This document shows positions 8,320 through 17,401 of a stretch of 64,000 nt of DNA, piece by piece. A model generated the notes under the pieces. It did no database searches, was not told the DNA's origin, and was given only the letters and a program-made list of their open reading frames with translations. How positions within the stretch are numbered: the stretch's first letter is position 1; every line of letters begins with the position of its first letter. A program made the translations under genes and the position numbers. The DNA comes from Chitinophagaceae bacterium (GTDB lineage: Bacteria; Bacteroidota; Bacteroidia; Chitinophagales; Chitinophagaceae). The stretch lies in assembly GCA_016722465.1 (NCBI GenBank), contig JADKJC010000002.1, positions 186,001 through 250,000 of the forward strand. Reading direction: 5' to 3'.

Positions 8320-8381
8320 AGAGGATAATTTTAATTATTAGGAAAAAAATCAGATATTTACCCTTATAAACAAATAAACTT

Positions 8382-9080
8382 ATGAAAAAATGGCCTTTGG
8401 GGGTGGTTCTGATACTTGTTTCTGCCGCAGTTTCCTGTAAAAAAAGTGACCCAAACCCCACCCCAGTTCCAGCCGTAAAGTTCATGAGCCTTACTACAGG
8501 AAGTACCTGGAATTATAAGGTGACCAATAACCCCTCCACCACTCCGGTTACTTCCAATTACACGGTAACGGCTACGGACAGGGATTCGGTTGCCAATTCC
8601 AAAACCTATAAGGTTTTCACCAACTCAGGAGGAGCGAACGAATATTATAATATTACGGGTAGCGATTATTATACCTACAGAACATTACCAGCCAATTTTG
8701 GGGGCAATTCAATAGAAGTATTATACCTGAAAGATAACCTTGCCGTAAATGGTACCTGGAGTCAAACGACTCCCATCACCGTTTCTGGATTTCCATTGAC
8801 GCTGACTTTGAATAATAAAATTGCACAAAAAGGCATCAGCAAAACCGTAAATGGCATCGCCTATACTGATGTTACTGATGTGGAAACTACCTTTTCAATT
8901 GCCGGAATACCGGGCTTTGTTACCTACACATTGACAACCGATATTCATTATTATTATGCTCCAAAATTTGGGCAGATAGAAAACAAAACAAAGATTGATT
9001 TTGTAGTAACCGGTATCCCAGGGGCATCTCCGGTTAATTTTGAACAAAAAACTGAATTACAGAGTTCGAATATTTTGTAA
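8382..9080 (+). CDS. Hypothetical lipoprotein
   Basis: 232 residues. A lipoprotein signal peptide ([19 protein letters not shown], Cys19 as the lipidated residue followed by KKSDPNPTP) predicts a membrane-anchored protein, probably at the outer membrane. The mature part is Thr/Ser/Tyr-rich and beta-strand-like, with [12 protein letters not shown] near residue 36, an opening seen in many uncharacterised Bacteroidota lipoproteins. No enzymatic motif is seen. It is divergent from infA and followed by a strong terminator. Function unknown. Confidence 0.8.
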   Translation: MKKWPLGVVLILVSAAVSCKKSDPNPTPVPAVKFMSLTTGSTWNYKVTNNPSTTPVTSNYTVTATDRDSVANSKTYKVFTNSGGANEYYNITGSDYYTYRTLPANFGGNSIEVLYLKDNLAVNGTWSQTTPITVSGFPLTLTLNNKIAQKGISKTVNGIAYTDVTDVETTFSIAGIPGFVTYTLTTDIHYYYAPKFGQIENKTKIDFVVTGIPGASPVNFEQKTELQSSNIL

Positions 9081-9095
9081 TGATCAACTCAATTA

Positions 9096-9134
9096 AAAAG
9101 AATGGGCCATCTTTGAAAGATGGCCCATTCTTTT
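9096..9134. terminator. Strong bidirectional terminator
   Basis: AAAAGAATGGGCCATCTTT (9096-9114) and its exact reverse complement (9116-9134) form a 19-bp perfect palindrome with A-runs on the left and T-runs on the right. It lies between the convergent ends of the lipoprotein gene and the next minus-strand gene and can serve both. Confidence 0.9.
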
Positions 9135-9156
9135 ATAAAAAGCTCAGTTTATACAA

Positions 9157-9561
9157 CTAAAACTGTTCATCATTCAAATGCACTTTCGTCATATCATAAA
9201 AATGATTTTGTAATTCGTGTATATTGATGGGGTGGGTAATATGCCTTCTTTCATCCCTGTACCAGAGTTCCAGCATGGAAAAATCTCCTGCTTTAGGAAT
9301 CAACATACGGAACGCACCTTTCATGTACTTCACCGTACCATCATCATTCACCTGTTTTGAAAATTTAAGGTTCATCAATTCTTCATCATTCATGGCAATA
9401 GGGCTTAGCTGTTCCATTTCATACCAGAACTCCTGTGCGCCCACATCAAGGCATACCTGGTTTTCGCCATGTTTTAAATTTGTTACTTCCCCTTTTTTCA
9501 CATCCCCGTCATTATCCGCCATCAGGTAGTCGCCCACTTTAATGTTTTGAAATTTCAGCAT
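9157..9561 (-). CDS. Conserved hypothetical protein
   Basis: 134 residues from MLKFQNIKVGDYLMADNDGD; an upstream extension of 20 codons in frame looks non-coding, so the start at 9559-9561 is preferred. The first 60 residues resemble a small beta-barrel (GDYLMADNDGDVKKGEVTNL), followed by LSPIAMNDEELMNLKF, a linker motif that recurs in uncharacterised Bacteroidota proteins, and an acidic/aromatic C-terminal part. No signal peptide or membrane segment. Function not recognised. Confidence 0.75.
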   Translation of the reverse strand: MLKFQNIKVGDYLMADNDGDVKKGEVTNLKHGENQVCLDVGAQEFWYEMEQLSPIAMNDEELMNLKFSKQVNDDGTVKYMKGAFRMLIPKAGDFSMLELWYRDERRHITHPINIHELQNHFYDMTKVHLNDEQF

Positions 9562-9655
9562 AGCAATCGAATTTGAAGTGTTTAAAATGAAAATTAATTT
9601 TCTGCTTTTAAAAATAAACAAAAAACAAAACCAGGAAAATTATATTTCCATGATC

Positions 9656-10813
9656 TTACTCAGCCCAGCTCATTATGTACCCGGAATTTTCAATTTCCAG
9701 TGCCTGCTTTGTAAGCATCAGCGGCCGGAAAGTATCCACCATCACAGCCAGCTCTTTTGTTTCTTTTGTGCCAATACTTTTTTCAACCGCACCAGGATGC
9801 GGACCATGTGGTATACCTGCAGGATGCAGCGTGATCATACCCCTTGTAACGCTCTTACGGCTCATAAAATCTCCGTCCACATAATACAATACTTCATCAC
9901 TGTCAATATTGCTGTGGTTATATGGCGCAGGAATTGCATCCGGGTGGTAATCATACAGCCTCGGCACAAATGAGCAAACCACAAACGCATTGGTTTCAAA
10001 AGTCTGGTGTACCGGTGGTGGCTGGTGTACCCGGCCTGTTATCGGTTCAAAATCATGTATGCTGAAAGCGTAAGGATAACAGCAACCATCCCAGCCGATC
10101 ACATCAAAAGGATGAGTTCCATAATGCAATCCGTACAGCATTCCTTTCTTCTTTGCCTTAATTAAAAAATCTCCCTTTTCATCAATCGTCTGCAGGTTTT
10201 GCGGCGTGCGGATATCCCGTTCGCAAAAAGGAGCATGCTCCATCAACTGCCCGTATTTACTCATGTACCTTTTAGGAAACCGTAATGGCGAAAACGATTC
10301 AACAATAAACAGCCGGTTGTTTTCATCATTGAATTCAATTTGATAAATAGTACCTCTCGGCAACACGATATAATCACCATAACTAAAAGGCAATTCGCCG
10401 TACTGCGTTTTTACTTTACCGGTGCCTTCATGCACAAATATCATTTCATCTGCATCCGTATTTTTATAAAAATAATCCTGCATGCTTTGCTGAGGCGATG
10501 CCAGTACAATATGGCAATCACTGTTCACAAGCACAGGCACACGGCTGTCTAAAAAATCTTTAGCCGGCTTTACATGAAACCCCTCAAAGCAGCGATGCTG
10601 CAGCATTTTCTCCTCGGCAATCTGCGGACTTACATCTTTCTGCGGCTCTGTTTTTATTATCTGTGTTGGCGGATGGCAATGGTACAGCAATGAATAATCA
10701 TCACTAAACCCTTCTGTTGAAAATAATTGTTCACTGTACAAACCACCATCCGGCTTACGGAACTGTGTGTGGCGTTTGTGCGGGATTTTTCCCAAGGTAT
10801 AATAGTGTGACAT
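9656..10813 (-). CDS. hmgA: Homogentisate 1,2-dioxygenase
   Basis: 385 residues with the cupin architecture of homogentisate dioxygenase, which opens the ring of homogentisate to maleylacetoacetate in tyrosine/phenylalanine catabolism. The non-haem iron ligands fit: His300 and Glu307 in PYNHSNIDSDEVLYYV and His336 in HPAGIPHGPHPG. This is the shorter type common in Bacteroidota (human enzyme about 445 residues). Neighbouring tyrosine-degradation genes (hpd, fahA) are not in the window, so it stands alone. Repeats follow upstream. Confidence 0.93.
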   Translation of the reverse strand: MSHYYTLGKIPHKRHTQFRKPDGGLYSEQLFSTEGFSDDYSLLYHCHPPTQIIKTEPQKDVSPQIAEEKMLQHRCFEGFHVKPAKDFLDSRVPVLVNSDCHIVLASPQQSMQDYFYKNTDADEMIFVHEGTGKVKTQYGELPFSYGDYIVLPRGTIYQIEFNDENNRLFIVESFSPLRFPKRYMSKYGQLMEHAPFCERDIRTPQNLQTIDEKGDFLIKAKKKGMLYGLHYGTHPFDVIGWDGCCYPYAFSIHDFEPITGRVHQPPPVHQTFETNAFVVCSFVPRLYDYHPDAIPAPYNHSNIDSDEVLYYVDGDFMSRKSVTRGMITLHPAGIPHGPHPGAVEKSIGTKETKELAVMVDTFRPLMLTKQALEIENSGYIMSWAE

Positions 10814-10818
10814 AACCT

Positions 10819-11101
10819 AATTGAAAATTGAAAATTGAAAAATTGAAAATTGAAAACAAAGTCAAAAGGTAAAAGGTAAAAATCAAAACATTAAACCTAA
10901 CCGCTCCATTTTTGACTTTTGATTTTTGACTTTTAACTTAGACAGACAGCTCAAGCGTAGCCAGCAGGAAAATATATTTCCACCTGCGTTTGTCAATATG
11001 GTATGTGAAGTTGCGGAAGAATGGCATTGATAATGGCGATCGTTGTTAATCCAAATGTAACCAGAATTAATTGATAATTGACTAATTGATAATTGATAAT
11101 T
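10819..11101. repeat. Three 7-nt periodic repeat blocks upstream of hmgA
   Basis: Block 1 (10819-10857) is AATTGAA x5 with one 8-nt slip. Block 2 has inverted arms: GTCAAAA, GGTAAAA, GGTAAAA, ATCAAAA (10861-10888) and TTTTTGA, CTTTTGA, TTTTTGA, CTTTTAA (10909-10936). Block 3 (11071-11099) is TTGATAA x3 with one 8-nt unit. The remainder of the 455-nt gap (10814-11268) shows nothing recognisable. Confidence 0.75.
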
Positions 11102-11268
11102 TTTTCGAAGTATTTACAGCTTTATGACAAATAGTTTATAGGTATTGTGAATAACAACGATTGTTACATTGATTGTTGATGCATAACGTTGAAAGTACTT
11201 TTAAAGAGCCTCTTCTGTATACAACATGTTGCACCGGGCTGTCAATTTGCGTCAGGTATAAACACCAT

Positions 11269-14200
11269 TCATTTTTTCTTTAGGATTTCCAGCTCATTTA
11301 AAACATGCTGCACTTGTTGTTTTAATAAATCAATTTGCTGTTGCTGTTCCTGCAGTCCTTTTATGGCCAGCACGGTAAAATACTGGTAGTTGATGCCGAG
11401 CCTGGTTTGTCCATCTTTCAGGATGTTTTCCACCACTGCATCAGGAAATAATTTTTGTACATCCTGCGCCATAAAGCCATTGCTGAAACGGTCTGCAGGC
11501 TGGTTATCCAGGTAATGATATTGATAAGCCTGTAATTGCATCACGTTGTTAAGAACGTTAGCCTGTGGTTTTATATCTTTTTTTAAACGGCGGTCGCTGT
11601 TGGTGGTATAATCACCCGTAGTATTGGAAAAGGAGCCTTTAGCAACTCCGTTATAGTAGATGAGTAAATCAGCATTTGCAACTGTTGGCATGTAAAAATC
11701 CCAATGATTGGTATTGCCTTGTGCCTCCATGGTAATGGCGTTCAGGTTGTCGGATTGTTTTACCTGGAGCTTTCCGTAGTTAACGGAAAACAACGGTGCT
11801 TTGCCTAGACCGGCCATATTATTTTTAATTGTTACTGTTTCCAATCCATCAGAAAATAAATGAAGGCCGCTGCCTGCCGGACCCTGAAAGCCGAGGTACA
11901 AATCTTTATCCGTGGTGCTCAATGTGTTTCTTATTACCCTCATTTCTGCATAGGCATCGCTGCCGGCAAGGTCAAGCCCTGTGGTGCCTGCAGCTGTTGA
12001 AACCGTTAGTTTACCGTTAGCAAAAACATTCCCCGCAAAATAGCCTGCGTAATTGGTAGTGCCTCCGGTTGCAATACCAAATACTCCGTAGTTATCACCA
12101 TCGCCTGTTGCGCTGCCATAAACACCATATTTATCTCCGCTGCTGCCGGTTGCTTCTCCCGCAACTGCCCTGTTTACAAATGCAGAGCCTGAAGCTAGGC
12201 CCCATACCCCCAAATTAACGGACGAATTAAGCCCGTCTGCTGTACCTTTTACACCGGCATACGTAAGTGAGTTGCCGGTACCGCTGCTTTGCCCCTGCAC
12301 ACCTGTCCTTCCACCTTTTCCCTCTACCCCAATGCCCCAATTATCATCCACTGTATTTTCCCCATACACAGCACTGATATTTTTATTCGTTCCGGCAGCA
12401 TAATTTTTTATTGCCCTCAACCCGTTATTTAATGTGTTATCGGAAACGACTTCCATAATGCCATTAGCAGTTACATTTCCTTCAAAATAACCTGCATAAT
12501 TGGTGGTGCCCTCTGAGGCAACGCCAAATATTCCGTAGTTAGTTCCGCCGCCGGATGCACTGCCATACAAACCAAATTTTGCCCCATTCGTTCCCGTTGC
12601 ATAGCCCGCAACCGCTCTATTTGTAAATCCCGAACCTGAAGCTTGTCCCAATACACCCGCGTTTTCTGCAAAATTACTCCCGTCTGCCGTACCTTTTACA
12701 CCTGTATATGAACCTGATAAGCCGAAGCCCCGGCTCAGTCCCTGCACACCTACACTACCGCCCCTGCCTTCCACACCAATACCCCAATTGCTATTTGCGG
12801 TATTTTCTCCGTATATAGCTCTCAGGTTCACTGTAACAATGGGTGGGTAATTTTTTATCACCCGTAAACCATCATTCAATGTATTGTCAGAGTTGATTTC
12901 CATACGGCCGTTGGAACGCAGCAGTTTATTATCAAACTCGCCATATATTAAAATATTGTTTGCATTGGATGAATCATTGCTGATATATAACCTGTTGGAC
13001 CCGGTTTCACTTTCACCTGCCCTGTAGCCCAAAAAAACATTACCTGAACCAGTATTAATTGAACCTGCCTGGTAACCCAGCGCTGTATTATTGTTGCCGG
13101 CAGAAAAGTCTCCACCCATTGCATAGGTTCCTACCGCCGTGTTGTTGTCTCCGGTATTATTTACCAATGCGCTGTGGCCAATCGCTGTATTACCATCTCC
13201 AGATGTAAGCCCCAACGCATTTTTGCCAAATGCCGAGTTGGAAGAGCCTGAAGTATTATAAAACATAGCAGCCCTTCCCACCGCTGTATTACCCTCACCA
13301 GTGGAGTTAGACTCTAATGTTCTGTAACCAACTGCTGTATTATCAAAACCCGTTGTATTTCCATACAGTGCTTTGCTGCCTATGGCGGTATTTGCCGTTG
13401 CCTCTTCATTATTCACTGCACCTGTTCCGTTATTGTACAAAGCACTGTCGCCAATGGCAACGAGGTTGCTGCGGTCCCTGTTACTAAAGAGGGCTTCAGT
13501 ACCTACTGCAACATTGGAATAGCCATTAGCATTAAAAAACAAAGTGTTTGCGCCAACAGCAGTATTATTGCTTGACGTTTGGTTAAAGTTTAATGCCCGG
13601 AACCCATATGCAGTATTTTGGCTGCCTGCAGAATTTTGATACAGTGCGTTTCTACCACTTGCAGTATTATACGAACCAATTGCATTAGAATACAATGCCT
13701 GGTACCCGATAGCAATATTACCAATGCCTGAAATATTAGAGGAAAGTGCATAGGCACCTGTGGCGGTGTTTTCGTTTCCTGAGTTGTTGAGTTGAAGTGC
13801 ATTGGCACCTATAGCTGTATTACTGTTACTGTTTGTAAGGGTTGCCTGGAGAGCCTTGTAACCCCAAGATGTGTTTGAAAGGGTTATAAGCCCCGATCTT
13901 TCATTATTTCTTTTAAAAATTAAATTCGTATTATCAGTAGTACCAATAAAATTTTTACTGGTATCTGTTCCTGCATTGCCCTTTGTACTCCAGTCGTTAC
14001 TGGCAGTAGCATTGCCCTTTAAGAATACCCACGCAGTTGCATTGCGGTAAGCAAAACAGGCAGAGTCTGTATTATACACTAACAAGCCATTGGCAGGCGA
14101 AGTGATGGCAATCATTTGCGCATTGGTAAGCCTGGGAACTAACACGCCTTTGTTGGTGGAAGTTATGTCCAACTGGGCAGATGCGTTGGGTGCATTAGTG

Positions 14201-14277
14201 CCAATGCCTACGTTTTGGGAAAATAAGGAATAAGAAATAAGGAATGAGAAATAAGAAAGTACCAGGAGCTTTTTCAT
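11269..14277 (-). CDS. Secreted S74-domain (intramolecular chaperone) surface protein, copy 1
   Basis: About 1002 residues from MKKLLVLSYFSFLISYSLFS, a signal peptide. Then comes NVGIGTNAPNASAQLDI (typical of Bacteroidota tail-fibre-like proteins), a long stretch of short repeats of the type NTAIGxxAL / NTAxGxxAL (about 140-440, YadA-head-like left-handed beta-roll), two tandem 145-residue repeats (about 460-760) and a C-terminal Peptidase_S74 domain starting at SDRRLKKDI (Ser about 894 with Lys five residues on, the Ser-Lys dyad for self-cleavage), ending in a coiled coil (LQEQQQQIDLLKQQVQHVL). The family makes trimeric fibres folded by the removable C-terminal chaperone. No phage genes are nearby, so a cell-surface fibre is more likely than a phage tail. 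It is divergent from the phosphoesterase gene and paired with copy 2. Confidence 0.85.
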   Translation of the reverse strand: MKKLLVLSYFSFLISYSLFSQNVGIGTNAPNASAQLDITSTNKGVLVPRLTNAQMIAITSPANGLLVYNTDSACFAYRNATAWVFLKGNATASNDWSTKGNAGTDTSKNFIGTTDNTNLIFKRNNERSGLITLSNTSWGYKALQATLTNSNSNTAIGANALQLNNSGNENTATGAYALSSNISGIGNIAIGYQALYSNAIGSYNTASGRNALYQNSAGSQNTAYGFRALNFNQTSSNNTAVGANTLFFNANGYSNVAVGTEALFSNRDRSNLVAIGDSALYNNGTGAVNNEEATANTAIGSKALYGNTTGFDNTAVGYRTLESNSTGEGNTAVGRAAMFYNTSGSSNSAFGKNALGLTSGDGNTAIGHSALVNNTGDNNTAVGTYAMGGDFSAGNNNTALGYQAGSINTGSGNVFLGYRAGESETGSNRLYISNDSSNANNILIYGEFDNKLLRSNGRMEINSDNTLNDGLRVIKNYPPIVTVNLRAIYGENTANSNWGIGVEGRGGSVGVQGLSRGFGLSGSYTGVKGTADGSNFAENAGVLGQASGSGFTNRAVAGYATGTNGAKFGLYGSASGGGTNYGIFGVASEGTTNYAGYFEGNVTANGIMEVVSDNTLNNGLRAIKNYAAGTNKNISAVYGENTVDDNWGIGVEGKGGRTGVQGQSSGTGNSLTYAGVKGTADGLNSSVNLGVWGLASGSAFVNRAVAGEATGSSGDKYGVYGSATGDGDNYGVFGIATGGTTNYAGYFAGNVFANGKLTVSTAAGTTGLDLAGSDAYAEMRVIRNTLSTTDKDLYLGFQGPAGSGLHLFSDGLETVTIKNNMAGLGKAPLFSVNYGKLQVKQSDNLNAITMEAQGNTNHWDFYMPTVANADLLIYYNGVAKGSFSNTTGDYTTNSDRRLKKDIKPQANVLNNVMQLQAYQYHYLDNQPADRFSNGFMAQDVQKLFPDAVVENILKDGQTRLGINYQYFTVLAIKGLQEQQQQIDLLKQQVQHVLNELEILKKK

Positions 14278-14436
14278 TTGAGCAGTTTTTGATAAATAAA
14301 AATGGACAATGACCATTTGTCCTGCTTTCACATAAACGGTGATGGAAATTGAGAGGATGCTGGATGGCGATTATTGATTTTAAAAGTAGGATTTAAAATC
14401 GTGAGTGCAAAATGAAGCTTCTCTTATCTTTATCGC

Positions 14437-14927
14437 ATGACAAGGATCGGATTGATATCAGACACACATGGTTATTTAGACGAAAGCGTTTTCGAACATT
14501 TCAACAATTGCGATGAGGTATGGCATGGCGGGGATTTTGGGGATGGCATCGTTGAATCGTTGAAAACGTTTAAGCCGTTTAGAGGCGTCTATGGGAATAT
14601 TGATGACACAACTATCAGGAGTGAATTTCCGGAGCAATTGGTTTTTATGTGCGAAGATGTAAAAGTGATGATGCGGCATATCGGCGGCTACCCACCCCGC
14701 TACAATCCTGAAACAAAAAAGGAATTACTCATTCACCAGCCGCAACTCTTTATCAGCGGTCACAGCCATATTTTAAAAGTGATGTATGATGATAAATTGC
14801 AGTGCCTGCACATGAACCCAGGCGCTGCCGGCAAGCATGGCTGGCATAAAATGAGAACCATCATCCGCTTTGTAGTTGATGGAAAAATATGAAGGATTGC
14901 GAAGTGATCGAGTTAGGGAAAAGGTAA
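14437..14927 (+). CDS. YfcE/MJ0936-type metallophosphoesterase, copy 1 (C-terminal frameshift)
   Basis: Calcineurin-like phosphoesterase of the small YfcE/Vps29 class, with metal-ligand motifs SDTHGY (residues 8-13), HGGDFG, GNID and SGHSHILK. As sequenced, the frame stops at 14892 after 151 residues. Compared with copy 2, one base is missing at GGAAAAATATGA (about 14881-14890). Restoring it gives the same end as copy 2 (NMKDCEVIELGKR) and a stop at 14925-14927, 6 nt before the convergent end of the second S74 gene. The family hydrolyses phosphodiesters or phosphomonoesters; the natural substrate is unknown. TATCTTTA, resembling the -7 element, ends 4 nt before the ATG, suggesting a nearly leaderless mRNA. 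Confidence 0.85.
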
Positions 14928-14933
14928 ACATAT

Positions 14934-16541
14934 TTACTTAACCAATAATTTTTCTTCTATAGCAGCCAGTTTTCTTTCCAGCACACTATTTTGCCGCTTT
15001 AATAAATCAATTGTCAATTGCTGCTCCTGCATGGCTTTCACCAATGGCACCACAAACTCTGCATACCGCAACGCATACAAATCATTTTCATTTTTTGGCT
15101 TGTCCACCCCGCTGAAATCATAACCCATTTTGTTGGCAGTTGCTTCCACTTCCTGCGCCACAAAACCTGTTTGCAGTATTTTTTCTTTATCGGCTATCGC
15201 CAGCAAAGAATATTTATCCAATTGCCTGCCACGGCCTTCATTTAATTTTTTGCTTAATGAAGAAACATTCAAATGATATGTTACCGGCCGTAACTGCATA
15301 ATAAAATCTATACCCGGCACATTTTCATTCACATCTTTTTTATATCGGCCATCGCTGATGTTGCTCCAGTTGGCATAACCGCCAATAGAATTTGTGGCAG
15401 CATTACCAATCCTTGCCTGGCTGGGTGCGGTGCAGGTAACAGCCTGGCCAAGTGCTATTACATTGAAATAGCCTGCACCATTTGTTTCAGTATTAGCGCC
15501 AACAAATACATTGTTGTAACCATTATCGAATGCAGAGCCGGCACTATGGCCTACCGCTACATTGTATTGCGAAGCTGTAGTGAATGCAAGTGCCGATTCC
15601 CCAATAGCTGCATTGTAACTTTCTGTATTTGAATAAAGTGCCAGGCGCCCTAAACTGATATTGGCATTTCCACCAACATTAAATTCTAACGAGCGGTAAC
15701 CTGAAGCTATGTTTTCAGAGCCGGTTTGATTATTATAAAGCGCATATTCACCCATTGCTATATTAATGTTGCCACCTGTATTTTTATAAAGCGAATTTGC
15801 GCCGATAGCTATGTTACTCTCGCCGTCTGTATTAAAATACAAAGCATTTTGTCCAACAGCAGTATTCAAATTGCCAAATGTATTTGAGTAAAGGGCATTC
15901 TGACCAATGGCATTATTAAATTGGCCATGTGTGTTTGAATAAAGCGCTGACGGGCCTATTGCTACGCATGGGCCCCGTTGCTCCGAGGGATGCTGATAGT
16001 TGGTAAGGGCATAGCTTCCAATAGCAATCATATCATTCTGATCCCTGTTAAACGCAAGAGCTTCGATTCCGATTGCCACATTACCGCTGCCGGTACTATT
16101 GGCGCTGCCGGTACTAAAACCCAAAAAAACATTACCAGTAGAAAAACTCAATTGCCCTGCCCATGCACCGCCAACACGAAAATTAAGAGGGAAAGTATCT
16201 GTAGTGCCAATAAATTGTGTTGCAGGGTTTATACCTGCATTGCCCGTAAGGTTCCAGCCACTTTTGGATACAATGGTTTGCCAGTTGGGCACAGCAGGCG
16301 TGCCAATATTAAACATCAGTTGGTTCTTTGCCGTATCCAGCACCATCAATCCTTTTGCCGGGGTGGGGATGGCGGTAATGGCGGCCGAATTCATCCTGGG
16401 TATCAGCAAGCCTTTGTTGGTGGATGCAATGTCTAATTGTGCAGAAGCATTTGGAGCGTTGGTGCCAATGCCCACGCTTTGAGAAAATAGAGAATAAGAA
16501 ACGAGGAATACAAAATAAGAAAGTGCGAAAATCTTTTTCAT
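14934..16541 (-). CDS. Secreted S74-domain surface protein, copy 2
   Basis: About 535 residues from MKKIFALSYFVFLVSYSLFS (signal peptide), followed by SVGIGTNAPNASAQLDIAST, nearly identical to copy 1 at this point. A block of GNxNxAIGxxALY repeats (about residues 140-370) leads to the S74 domain starting SDGRYKKDV (Ser about 396, Lys about 401), with GFVAQEVE and a C-terminal coiled coil (MQEQQLTIDLLKRQNSVLERKLAAIEEKL). It is half the length of copy 1 because it lacks the two 145-residue repeats and has fewer head repeats. It is divergent from phosphoesterase copy 2, the same arrangement as copy 1. Confidence 0.85.
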   Translation of the reverse strand: MKKIFALSYFVFLVSYSLFSQSVGIGTNAPNASAQLDIASTNKGLLIPRMNSAAITAIPTPAKGLMVLDTAKNQLMFNIGTPAVPNWQTIVSKSGWNLTGNAGINPATQFIGTTDTFPLNFRVGGAWAGQLSFSTGNVFLGFSTGSANSTGSGNVAIGIEALAFNRDQNDMIAIGSYALTNYQHPSEQRGPCVAIGPSALYSNTHGQFNNAIGQNALYSNTFGNLNTAVGQNALYFNTDGESNIAIGANSLYKNTGGNINIAMGEYALYNNQTGSENIASGYRSLEFNVGGNANISLGRLALYSNTESYNAAIGESALAFTTASQYNVAVGHSAGSAFDNGYNNVFVGANTETNGAGYFNVIALGQAVTCTAPSQARIGNAATNSIGGYANWSNISDGRYKKDVNENVPGIDFIMQLRPVTYHLNVSSLSKKLNEGRGRQLDKYSLLAIADKEKILQTGFVAQEVEATANKMGYDFSGVDKPKNENDLYALRYAEFVVPLVKAMQEQQLTIDLLKRQNSVLERKLAAIEEKLLVK

Positions 16542-16709
16542 ATGAGCATATTTTGATAAACAAAAATGATTCAAAGCAAGGTGATTATTTGCCTTTAGCT
16601 TCCACATTGAACGGTGATGGAAATTGAGAGGATGATGGATGGCAGTATTGCTCTTAAAAATAGGATATTAAACGTGGATTGCAAAATGATGCTTCCTTAT
16701 CTTTATTGC

Positions 16710-17201
16710 ATGACAAGGATCGGATTGGTATCAGACACACATGGCTACCTGGATGAAAATGTTTTTGAGCATTTTAAAAACTGCGATGAAGTGTGGCATG
16801 GCGGAGACTTCGGAGAAGGCATCGTTGAATCGTTGAAAACGTTTAAGACGTTGAGAGGCGTTTATGGAAATATTGACGGTACAACTATCAGGAGTGAATA
16901 TCCCGAGCAATTGGTTTTTATGTGCGAAGAAGTAAAAGTGATGATGCGGCATATCGGCGGCTATCCGCCCCGCTACAATCCCGAGACAAAAAAAGAAATA
17001 CTGATCCACCAACCGCAATTGTTTATCAGCGGTCACAGCCATATTTTAAAAGTGATGTATGATGACAAACTAAATTGCTTACACATGAATCCCGGTGCTG
17101 CCGGTAAACATGGCTGGCATAAAATGAGAACCGTCATCCGCCTTGTAATTGACGGGAAAAATATGAAAGATTGCGAAGTGATTGAACTGGGGAAGAGGTG
17201 A
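16710..17201 (+). CDS. YfcE/MJ0936-type metallophosphoesterase, copy 2
   Basis: 163 residues from MTRIGLVSDTHGYLDENVFEHF to ELGKR. All metal-binding motifs are present: SDTHGY, HGGDFGEG, YGNIDGTT, RHIGGYPPRYN, ISGHSHILKV, NPGAAGKHGWHK. It is very close to copy 1 and serves as the reference for repairing that copy. The frame is open 32 codons upstream, but copy 1 and the family support the ATG at 16710. Both copies share the upstream sequence (GATGGAAATTGAGAGGATG and following), so the duplication included the promoter region. Cytoplasmic; substrate unknown. Confidence 0.9.
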   Translation: MTRIGLVSDTHGYLDENVFEHFKNCDEVWHGGDFGEGIVESLKTFKTLRGVYGNIDGTTIRSEYPEQLVFMCEEVKVMMRHIGGYPPRYNPETKKEILIHQPQLFISGHSHILKVMYDDKLNCLHMNPGAAGKHGWHKMRTVIRLVIDGKNMKDCEVIELGKR

Positions 17202-17236
17202 TCAGTTATCGGTGACAAGTAATGAATTGAAAATTG
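17202..17236. repeat. 7-nt periodic repeat after phosphoesterase copy 2
   Basis: Degenerate heptads TCAGTTA, TCGGTGA, CAAGTAA, TGAATTG, AAAATTG start immediately after the stop codon. The 7-nt phase is kept although the units have drifted. Confidence 0.5.
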
Positions 17237-17257
17237 TTTATTTACTGATAACTTTTA

Positions 17258-17340
17258 CTACTCCACCAAATCAGCAATTAAAATATTGGTATTTCCTGTT
17301 GCGCATTGTTGGGTTGCTACAGAAAATAATTTCTCAAAAA
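17258..17340 (-). pseudogene. Remnant of the 3' end of a TolB-like gene
   Basis: Read on the minus strand, this piece ends TNILIADLVE-stop; the intact TolB-like gene at 20188 ends TNIFIADWVE-stop. The nucleotide match (for example CAGCAAT...AAATATTGGTAT) extends over roughly 75 nt and then fades. No more of the gene is present; the ABC cassette promoter begins at its edge. It is therefore a decayed second copy of the gene end, in the same orientation as the intact one on the far side of the cassette. Confidence 0.7.
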
Positions 17341-17344
17341 TATA

Positions 17345-17376
17345 TTTGGCCGAACAAAAAGATGTGGTTATCTTTG
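17345..17376 (+). promoter_or_regulatory. Bacteroidota-type promoter of the YtrA-like cassette
   Basis: A -33 element TTTG (17345-17348) and a -7 element TATCTTTG (17369-17376, consensus TAnnTTTG) are spaced by 20 nt, which fits the major Bacteroidota promoter. Expected transcription start is about 17383, inside the operator that follows. Confidence 0.75.
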
Positions 17377-17400
17377 AGTGTACTACTTAACTAATACACT
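17377..17400. promoter_or_regulatory. Likely GntR (YtrA-type) operator
   Basis: AGTGTA (17377-17382), 12 nt, TACACT (17395-17400): an inverted repeat with TTAA at its centre that overlaps the expected transcription start and ends 1 nt before the ATG. The Bacillus YtrA operator is known as AGTGTA-N13-TACACT, and the cassette encodes a YtrA-sized GntR protein, so autorepression is the natural reading. Confidence 0.75.
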
Positions 17401-17401
17401 A

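Noticed and set aside
10819..11101. CRISPR-like array
   Set aside because: Units are 7 nt without spacers and no cas genes are present.
11269..16541. Prophage tail-fibre region
   Set aside because: S74 domains occur in phage tail spikes, but no capsid, terminase, integrase or other tail genes are nearby, and both proteins have bacterial signal peptides.
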